Source: Kouleothrix aurantiaca
GTDB taxonomy: Bacteria; Chloroflexota; Chloroflexia; Chloroflexales; Roseiflexaceae
Length of the DNA stretch: 21,498 bases
Direction of reading: 5' to 3'
Assembly (NCBI GenBank): GCA_001399705.1
Contig: LJCR01000008.1
Span: 1 to 21,498 of the forward strand
Under the pieces are notes generated by a model, which had not been told where the DNA came from, did not search any database, and saw nothing but the letters and a program-made list of their open reading frames with translations. The translations under genes and the position numbers were made by a program. This document shows positions 7,998-14,153 of this stretch, in pieces. How positions within the stretch are numbered: position 1 is the stretch's first letter; each line of letters begins with the position of its first letter.

Positions 7998-10151
7998 TTA
8001 CTGGGCATCCCAGATCGAGCGCAGTTCCCACGCTCGGAGATTGTTGACGACCGTGCTCCCATTTTCGGAGAACAGCTCAATGCCGGTGCTACCTGGATCA
8101 GGAAACATCAATGCCGTCAGGGTTCGTTCACCGTCGTTGGCGAAGACTTCGACAGACGATTGATCAACAAATATATGTAGTCGGACAGTGCCGTCCTGCG
8201 GTTCGAGTGGGGCGGTAGCATACTTACGGAACTTCCCACTGAAGCCGGCATTCTCTGGATGGGTTCGATCCAAAAAGACGCTTGACGTACGAGCGTCATA
8301 TCCGACTGTCACGTCATGCTCTCCACCTTGTGCGAGTCTGAGACCAAACGTTGCGTCCGGATCGGTGAGGGTAAATGTGACGTCGATCTCGTAGGTATTT
8401 CGCGCAGGGACAAACTCTTGGAGCGGGTGGCGCCCGCTCAGCTCAAATTTCTCCAGCTCCGCTCCGTGCTGCCGTAACTGCTCGAACGCGGGAATAGGTC
8501 GTTGCATCAGTCGCAGCCCGCCAGGGTACGAGCGCAGTTCAAGCTCCCGCGGAAGTGCAAGCGATCCTTTGCCCCAGGACGTTGGAACCGCATTGGCATA
8601 CTCCCAGTTGCCCATCCAGCCTAGCGTGATTGTGCGGTTTTCGGCATTGTCGTAGTCTCGATAGGTTCGAACCGCATAGTAGTCGGGGCCAAAGTCGAGC
8701 CAGTTCGCATGCTCGCGACCGCTCTCCATCGGCACGTTGCTGAAAATGATCTGATCCACCGCCAGCGGCCGACCATCGGCCACCGCAGTCTTGTCGACGA
8801 GTTCCAGATGCGCTTTAGCTCCCTTGAACTCAGAAACATCCCAGTTGATCCAATGCATGTATGTCGTGTTGTTCCCATATGCAGTTCGCACAACGTCGTC
8901 CCCAATGATCAGGTTTACCTGGGCGGCAGGGTCGCCGCCGCCGGCGATAAGGAAGTTAATCGCGGTATGCTCAATCACGAATGGTGGCGAGCTGACCTTC
9001 ATGGCACCGCCTGCATCCGGCCGAGGGTTGATGCCGGCGGTGCTGAGCACCTCGGCACCAATGTGTCCTGTAGGGCGCGCGCGTGCCAGATCTCTGTCTA
9101 CTCCAATCGCGCTTATGGTGCCTGCGACCTGCCATCCTGTCGGCAAGCCCTGCTCAAAATCGGCGAAGACCATTCCGGGCTGGCTAATTCCCGTGAGCAG
9201 ATAACTGTTCGCTGCGGCATCCAGCGTAAACGATCGGCCATCAAAGTCCCCAATAAAGTACTGCTCCCGGTTCGGACCCATCCCGCAGAGGAGAACCCAT
9301 TTAATATTGGTGGGATCGCCATCCACTGGGAGTGGAAAGAGATCGGGGACTTCCCACACTTGGGATTGCGCCCCTAGTGGGCCAAACTCGCTCAGATAAT
9401 CCCAGTGTTTCAGGTCGTGCGAGGCGTAGAAGCGTACCTGACGCGCTTCGGGCACCGTGATAACCATAATCCATTGGCCCGTTGGCTTGTACCAGAACAC
9501 TTGGGGATCGCGAAATGCATCCTGTTCCGCCTCCAGCACCGGATTCTTATCGTAAAAGTGAAAACTGGTGGAGTCCAGGCTTATCGACAGGCCCTGGGTC
9601 TCGTGCCCGCTGGCCTTATTATGCATCGTGTAGATGGCGACCATGGGCGGCTGATCGCCATCGCCAAACCCACTCGTGTTGTGATCGTCGACGACGACCG
9701 ATCCGGAATAGTAGACAAACGATCCATCGTCCCCCACCATTGGGTCAGGGCGCTGGCTCCAGTGAACCAGGTCGGGCGATTCGGCATGGCCCCACCAGAA
9801 CACATGGTAGATGTCCTTATAGCGGATCATGCCGTCCGGATCACCGAGCCAGCCATTCCGCGCTGAGAAATGGTATTGCGGACGGTACAACTCGGAATAG
9901 CGCGTTGGGGTGGGCTGCGGTGCGGCGGTCGCACGAGTGTCGGTCGCGACCGGCACAGCAACCGTCGGGTTCATACGCGTTTCGGTCGCGGCGTCAGCAG
10001 CTGGTTGCGCGTTGGTCGGACGTTCCATTTCGCCTGTCCCCTTTGTCGTAGACGGACTCGCAAAACTCGTCGGCCCGGCATCTGAGGCGGGCACAGCCGT
10101 ACAACTTATCAGCAGGATCATTGTAAACACACTGATGGCTATCAAACGCAT
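7998..10151 (-). CDS. Exported GH32 lipoprotein (levanase/inulinase-like) with inserted beta-sandwich-like domain
   Basis: A 717-residue GH32 protein predicted to be anchored outside the membrane: the N-terminal hydrophobic stretch ends in the lipobox LISC (Cys17), followed by an Ala/Thr/Pro-rich linker to about residue 85. The catalytic set is diverged but traceable: WLGDPDG (nucleophile Asp104; usual form WMNDPNG), FRDPQVFW (Asp215) and VWEVPDLF (Glu267; usual form ECPD). The segment after the nucleophile is shortened (YHVFWWGHAESPDLVHW), losing the usual QYNP block. Residues about 320-475 form an insert (FADFEQGLPTGWQ...FLIAGGGD...NLIIGDDVVRTA) like the one inside some levanases, after which the GH32 fold resumes with ITLGWMGNWEYA. 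The C-terminal sandwich ends with LHIFVDQSSVEVFAND. The ATG at 10151 has AAGGA in good register. Its likely role is to trim extracellular fructan into importable pieces. Confidence 0.9.
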   Translation of the reverse strand: MRLIAISVFTMILLISCTAVPASDAGPTSFASPSTTKGTGEMERPTNAQPAADAATETRMNPTVAVPVATDTRATAAPQPTPTRYSELYRPQYHFSARNGWLGDPDGMIRYKDIYHVFWWGHAESPDLVHWSQRPDPMVGDDGSFVYYSGSVVVDDHNTSGFGDGDQPPMVAIYTMHNKASGHETQGLSISLDSTSFHFYDKNPVLEAEQDAFRDPQVFWYKPTGQWIMVITVPEARQVRFYASHDLKHWDYLSEFGPLGAQSQVWEVPDLFPLPVDGDPTNIKWVLLCGMGPNREQYFIGDFDGRSFTLDAAANSYLLTGISQPGMVFADFEQGLPTGWQVAGTISAIGVDRDLARARPTGHIGAEVLSTAGINPRPDAGGAMKVSSPPFVIEHTAINFLIAGGGDPAAQVNLIIGDDVVRTAYGNNTTYMHWINWDVSEFKGAKAHLELVDKTAVADGRPLAVDQIIFSNVPMESGREHANWLDFGPDYYAVRTYRDYDNAENRTITLGWMGNWEYANAVPTSWGKGSLALPRELELRSYPGGLRLMQRPIPAFEQLRQHGAELEKFELSGRHPLQEFVPARNTYEIDVTFTLTDPDATFGLRLAQGGEHDVTVGYDARTSSVFLDRTHPENAGFSGKFRKYATAPLEPQDGTVRLHIFVDQSSVEVFANDGERTLTALMFPDPGSTGIELFSENGSTVVNNLRAWELRSIWDAQ

Positions 10152-10211
10152 GAATGTATCCTTCCGGCAGCGGAACCCGCGCCTGTTTGTCGGTCACAAA
10201 TCCTGCTGCAA

Positions 10212-11642
10212 TCAGGAACGCATCGGGAGCATCTCAATCCCATGAACCACAACGTTGGTTCCATCGGCGAAAACTCCACACCGCCCGAATGGATTTGCGT
10301 ACATCCGCGCGCTCAGCGCGACCCGATCGTTCACATAGGCAACAACGGCGGTCTTGTCGATAATGATCCGAAAGCGAAGCGGCTCGCCTGCACGGATCTG
10401 TAGCGGCCGATCCAATTCGGGCATATGGTCGACGTACCAGTCTCGGTAACCTCCAATTTTGCCGAACTCAAGACGCTGCCCTGGGAGATTGAACCTGAGA
10501 AAATAGCCCGTATCCCCAGCTTCGTCCATTCGCAACAGCACTCCAGCGGCGCCGGCATCCTGTTCAAAGCGGAGTTGGCCTTGCAGAAGATAGGACTCTG
10601 GCATTCGCCCGCTTAGGGCCGTGCTAAAACTGTAGAGCGACTCGGCCCGGTAGGTCATGTCACCATACGTCCAGCTCGATTCGAGGCGCTCCAGGCCAAG
10701 CGGCTGTGCAGCGCCGAATGCTTCGGCTACCTCAGGCGGCATGCGCACCGCGAGCGTCCCGTCGTCGTTCTGGATGATTTCATGCACCGTGAGGCTTCCG
10801 CCCCACTGCCATTCGCCACTGTCGACGTTGCCAAGCTTGGTCGGATTCCAACCAAATAAGAACCGGCGTGAGCCATCGGAGGCACTCTTCGCCGCGTAGA
10901 AGGCACGGTTGTCGAATTGATTGTCTGCGGGAGCGATCCAGGGTCCATCCGGTGACCGGCTCATCACGTAGCGCGTCGTTGTGTGCGTCGTGTACTCGGA
11001 GAAGACCAAATAATACCAATCACCCATCTGGAACCAATCGGGGCACTCATGCCCATGGTAGCGAGCAGGAGTATAGAAGGGTTTTTCCACCGTCCAATGC
11101 GTCAGATCGTCGCTTGTCAGCAAGCCCGTACAACCCCGCCTGAACACGGGGCCATGATTCACCCGGGCGGCAAGAATCATCTGATAGCGGCCAGTCTGTG
11201 GGTGCTTGAAGACGAACGGGTCGCGCCAGTCATGCCGCTCGTAGATCGCCTCGTCGGCATAGCCAATTTCATCAGGGTGCTTGATCCACGTAACAAGGTC
11301 ATCGCTCGTGGCATGCATGAGCCCTTGCTCATGCAGCGCGTCAGTACGCAAGTATGGGTTGATGCCTGTATAGAAGATATGGTGTTTGCCGTGATCGTCG
11401 GTATACACACATCCGGTGGCTACGGTGTGGTCTTGCTCGTCGATACGCCCCTGTGCTAATGCCTCACCATGATCCTCGAAATGCACGAAATCATCGGTAG
11501 AGATGTGGTGCCAGGCACTCCCAAGCCCATAAGAATCCCGATCGCGATAGTCGCGAAGATAGAACACATGGTACCGGCCATCGTGGTAATGCGGAATGCA
11601 GTCTCCAATGACACCGGGGCGCGGCTTGAAGAACAGATGCAT
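10212..11642 (-). CDS. Atypical GH32-family glycosidase, cytoplasmic
   Basis: A complete 476-residue protein with no signal peptide. The start is set at the ATG at 11642 (AGGA 5 nt upstream), where the translation opens with the first propeller strand. The nucleophile is probably Asp14 in GVIGDCIPHYHDGRYHVFYL, a subfamily form that replaces WMNDPNG. WRDPFVF (Asp141) and GHECPDWF (Glu199) keep the RDP and EC motifs, so the three acidic residues are all present. A C-terminal sandwich follows (FRIIIDKTAVVAYVNDRVALSARMY). The family assignment rests on these motifs; the substrate cannot be told and may be an unusual fructoside. It lies 28 bp after the dppC-like stop and 60 bp before the lipoprotein GH32, so the hydrolase pair sits inside the transporter operon. 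Confidence 0.88.
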   Translation of the reverse strand: MHLFFKPRPGVIGDCIPHYHDGRYHVFYLRDYRDRDSYGLGSAWHHISTDDFVHFEDHGEALAQGRIDEQDHTVATGCVYTDDHGKHHIFYTGINPYLRTDALHEQGLMHATSDDLVTWIKHPDEIGYADEAIYERHDWRDPFVFKHPQTGRYQMILAARVNHGPVFRRGCTGLLTSDDLTHWTVEKPFYTPARYHGHECPDWFQMGDWYYLVFSEYTTHTTTRYVMSRSPDGPWIAPADNQFDNRAFYAAKSASDGSRRFLFGWNPTKLGNVDSGEWQWGGSLTVHEIIQNDDGTLAVRMPPEVAEAFGAAQPLGLERLESSWTYGDMTYRAESLYSFSTALSGRMPESYLLQGQLRFEQDAGAAGVLLRMDEAGDTGYFLRFNLPGQRLEFGKIGGYRDWYVDHMPELDRPLQIRAGEPLRFRIIIDKTAVVAYVNDRVALSARMYANPFGRCGVFADGTNVVVHGIEMLPMRS

Positions 11643-11670
11643 CGTCGTCCTGCCTTTCGGTACGAGAACA

Positions 11671-12897
11671 TTATCGCGAGTACGGATCGGCAGCATCACG
11701 CAGCCCATCGCCGATGAAGTTGAACAGAACCACCGCCAGCATCACGAAGAAAACCGGCGCGAGAAGCCACGGGTAGTTCGCTATGGCATTGATGTCTTGC
11801 GCATCTTGCAGCAACGATCCCCAACTCACGTCAGGAGCCGTAATACCAAGGCCAAGAAAGCTCAACGTGGTCTCACCCAGGATCATGCCCGGAATCGCCA
11901 GCGTGATCGACACCACCAGGTAGCTTGTTACCCCTGGCAACAGATGGCGGAAGATAATCTGCATCGGTTTCGCCGACGAGATTCGCGCGGCAATGACATA
12001 GTCTTCCTCGCGCAGCGAGATAAGTTTCCCCCGAACCACGCGCGCGAGACCAGTCCAGCCCACGAATGATAACACCAGGGTGATGGCGAAGAACTTCTGT
12101 ATCCCCGACCATTCCTTTGGGATGGCGGCCGATAGTGCCATCCACACAGGTATCTGGGGGATACTCATGATGAACTCAATGATGCGCTGAATGACCGTGT
12201 CTACCACACCGCCAAAATAGCCTGAAATACCGCCCAAGATGATTCCGAGAACGAAACTGATGATGACACCGGCAAACCCAATGAAGAGCGATACACGCGA
12301 GGCGTAGATAATCCGCGAAAACAAATCGCGCCCAAGCTTGTCGGCGCCGAGCAGGAAGAACGGCTCGTCGCCCTCCACTCCGAACAAGTGTCGACTCATT
12401 GGGATGACACCTAATAAGTGGTATGGCTTGCCCGTTACAAATAAGCGAACCGGGTATCGCTTCGATGTATCTTCCTCGAACGTATACTTAAAGGTCTTTT
12501 TGTCGAGCTTGCTGGTTCGGCCATAGATGAAAGGCAACTGGACGTTACCATTCGCGTCGACGATGTGAACCTGCGACGGCTTCGCATAGCCGAACTGATC
12601 AAACCGCTGCAGCGTGTCATAGGGCACGACAAAGGAAGCAAAAATCGCCATGAGATAAAGGATCACAAGCAGGTACAGACTCACCGTTGCGATGCGGTGT
12701 TTTTTGAACTGCGCCAGCATCAATTGATACTGAGATGCCTCAGCCAGCTGCTCGGCTTTCTTTTGGCGGCGTGCTCGCGTACCGCGATAGTGCTTCAGCA
12801 ATTCCTGAGATCGACGCTCTGTGTAAGACTCACCGACCATCGTGGGCTGCATCCGATCTGTGCCTTTCGGCATTTGTGGGCGATCTGCTGTTGCCAT
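11671..12897 (-). CDS. Dpp/Opp-type ABC transporter permease (DppC-like)
   Basis: An inner-membrane permease subunit of 408 residues, longer than a typical DppC (about 300). It has an extended cytoplasmic N-terminus (ERRSQELLKHYRGTRARRQKKAE), a first membrane segment (TVSLYLLVILYLMAIFASFVV), then a large extracytoplasmic domain of about 110 residues ending in LLGADKLGRDLFSRIIYASR, the usual DppC entry motif. Several more membrane helices follow, with the ATPase-docking EAA-like loop at DYVIAARISSAKPMQIIFRH. The extra N-terminal and periplasmic parts are seen in other Chloroflexota-type OppC proteins. The ATG at 12897 is preceded by GAGGTG. It is 30 bp after the dppB-like stop. It should pair with the DppB-like protein and the two ATPases. 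Confidence 0.95.
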   Translation of the reverse strand: MATADRPQMPKGTDRMQPTMVGESYTERRSQELLKHYRGTRARRQKKAEQLAEASQYQLMLAQFKKHRIATVSLYLLVILYLMAIFASFVVPYDTLQRFDQFGYAKPSQVHIVDANGNVQLPFIYGRTSKLDKKTFKYTFEEDTSKRYPVRLFVTGKPYHLLGVIPMSRHLFGVEGDEPFFLLGADKLGRDLFSRIIYASRVSLFIGFAGVIISFVLGIILGGISGYFGGVVDTVIQRIIEFIMSIPQIPVWMALSAAIPKEWSGIQKFFAITLVLSFVGWTGLARVVRGKLISLREEDYVIAARISSAKPMQIIFRHLLPGVTSYLVVSITLAIPGMILGETTLSFLGLGITAPDVSWGSLLQDAQDINAIANYPWLLAPVFFVMLAVVLFNFIGDGLRDAADPYSR

Positions 12898-12927
12898 AGT
12901 TTCACCTCATTGTGCGTGCGCTACGCA

Positions 12928-13911
12928 TCAATAGCGGATGCGGGGATCAAGCCATGCCAGACAAATATCGGAAATCAATGTACCAATCAGCGTGAGTGCG
13001 CTGAGTATCAGCACGAACGCACCGGCCAGGAACATATCTTGCGCTAAGGTCGCCTCCAGAATAATCGGTCCCACGGTCGGGAGGTTCAGCACCTTCGAGA
13101 CGACCAGCTCGCCGCCGACCACCGCAGGCAGCAGCCAGCCGATCGTGCTGATCATGGGATTGATCGCCAGCCGCACTGGATATTTGAGGATGACCCGCCA
13201 CTCTGGCAGCCCTTTTGCCCGCGCAGTGGTGACATAGGGCTTTTGGAGTTCATCCAGCAGGGTGGCTCGCAGCACGCGAATGGTTCCGGCAGCGCCAGTG
13301 ACAGCCAGGACAAGCAGTGGCAGCCAGATATTCTTCAATAAGTCCACAAACTTCGCCACGGACATCGGCGCATTTTGGAACTGCGGTGAGTACAACCCGG
13401 TAACGAGCCACCCCGTCTGTGTGAAGACAACATACATGAGCACAATGGCTAACAGGAAGGCTGGCACGGAAAGTCCGATAAAACTGAGGAACGTCAGGAC
13501 ATAATCCCAAATCGAATACTGTTTGATGGCAGAGATAATGCCCAGCGGAATCGCAATGATCCATGTGAAGACGATCGCGAGCAGCGATATGCCGACCGTC
13601 CGGGGCACGCGCTCCCACAGGATATCCGCGACCGGCCGTTGGTAGCGGAATGAATTGCCGAAATCACCGCGGGAGAGAATGTTCCCAGTCCAGATGGCAT
13701 ATTGCACGATCACCGGCTTATCCAAGCCATAGCGAACTTCAAGCGCCTTGAGTTGGGCCTCGTTGACAGTTCCCCCCTGGGCTTCAAGATTCCGCCGATA
13801 GGTGTCGATAAAGCTGCCAGGGGGTAATTGGATGACGATAAAAGCGAGCGCCGACACCAGGAACAAAAACGGTACAAGCATCAGCAGTCGCCGCAGAATG
13901 AAGTGGCCCAT
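12928..13911 (-). CDS. Dpp/Opp-type ABC transporter permease (DppB-like)
   Basis: An inner-membrane permease subunit of 327 residues, normal for the family. The N-terminus (MGHFILRRLLMLVPFLFLVSA) is the first membrane helix. It is followed by the DppB-type extracytoplasmic segment with YGLDKPVIVQYAIW and RGDFGNSFRYQRPV, then further helices and the EAA-like loop PYVTTARAKGLPEWRVILKY. The C-terminus, DICLAWLDPRIRY, is the standard DppB ending. The ATG at 13911 has AGGA with 4-nt spacing (GGGAGGACACC before ATG); an in-frame start at 13962 would add residues unlike the family. The gap to the binding-protein gene holds a hairpin and a MITE-like element, so expression relative to the binding protein may differ. 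Confidence 0.95.
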   Translation of the reverse strand: MGHFILRRLLMLVPFLFLVSALAFIVIQLPPGSFIDTYRRNLEAQGGTVNEAQLKALEVRYGLDKPVIVQYAIWTGNILSRGDFGNSFRYQRPVADILWERVPRTVGISLLAIVFTWIIAIPLGIISAIKQYSIWDYVLTFLSFIGLSVPAFLLAIVLMYVVFTQTGWLVTGLYSPQFQNAPMSVAKFVDLLKNIWLPLLVLAVTGAAGTIRVLRATLLDELQKPYVTTARAKGLPEWRVILKYPVRLAINPMISTIGWLLPAVVGGELVVSKVLNLPTVGPIILEATLAQDMFLAGAFVLILSALTLIGTLISDICLAWLDPRIRY

Positions 13912-13936
13912 GGTGTCCTCCCGAAATGTGATCCTA

Positions 13937-13959
13937 GGTGGCCGAGTACATCGGCCACC
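13937..13959 (-). promoter_or_regulatory. 9-bp stem hairpin in the leader of the dppB-like gene
   Basis: The arms GGTGGCCGA (13937-13945) and TCGGCCACC (13951-13959) are perfectly complementary around a 5-nt loop. The hairpin lies 26 bp before the start codon and is not followed by a U-run in the transcribed direction. It is more likely an mRNA-stabilising or processing element than a terminator, possibly the ancestral one between binding protein and permease genes. Function is inferred only from position. Confidence 0.45.
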
Positions 13960-13970
13960 CAAGGAGGCCC

Positions 13971-13979
13971 GTTATTGCC
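13971..13979. repeat. Left copy of a 9-bp target site duplication (GTTATTGCC)
   Basis: GTTATTGCC directly abuts the left terminal inverted repeat of the 163-bp element. The identical 9-mer abuts the right end at 14143-14151. This is the expected footprint of a transposition event. Confidence 0.8.
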
Positions 13980-14142
13980 AGGACTTACGCGGTGCCCAGA
14001 TGTGGTCATTCACAGCGGTACTTCCATTTCATCTGTTGTTCGTTTTTTCGCTCGTAGAGCGAAAAAACGAACAACAGATGAAATGGAAGTACCATGCTGC
14101 CGCAGGCAAATCGGCATTTGAAAGCGCGACCGCGTAAGTCCT
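13980..14142. mobile_element. MITE-like non-autonomous element, 163 bp
   Basis: The ends are perfect 14-bp inverted repeats, AGGACTTACGCGGT at 13980-13993 and its complement ACCGCGTAAGTCCT at 14129-14142, flanked on both sides by the 9-bp direct repeat GTTATTGCC. There is no transposase inside; most of the interior is a 77-bp perfect palindrome. It lies between the binding-protein gene (its stop codon is 2 bp beyond the right duplication) and the dppB-like gene. Size, terminal repeats, target duplication and absence of coding capacity fit a miniature inverted-repeat element mobilised in trans. The parent insertion sequence family cannot be named from this window. Confidence 0.82.
14017..14093. 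repeat. Perfect 37-bp inverted repeat with 3-nt loop
   Basis: The left arm (14017-14053) begins GGTACTTCCATTTC, and the right arm (14057-14093) is its exact complement with no mismatch; the loop is GTA at 14054-14056. The stem includes a run of six T/A pairs near the loop. In RNA from either strand it would fold into a very stable hairpin about 60 nt after the binding-protein stop codon, so it may act as a terminator, a 3'-end stabiliser or an attenuation point. It is part of the MITE-like element. Confidence 0.9.
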
Positions 14143-14151
14143 GTTATTGCC
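14143..14151. repeat. Right copy of a 9-bp target site duplication (GTTATTGCC)
   Basis: Identical to 13971-13979. It lies 2 bp from the TAA stop of the binding-protein gene (14154-14156 on the minus strand), so the insertion just missed the coding sequence. Confidence 0.8.
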
Positions 14152-14153
14152 AA

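Noticed and set aside
14017..14093. Ordinary rho-independent terminator
   Set aside because: The stem is far longer than usual terminators, its T-run is inside the stem rather than after it, and the sequence sits within terminal inverted repeats flanked by a target duplication. A terminating effect is still possible, but the origin is transposon-like.
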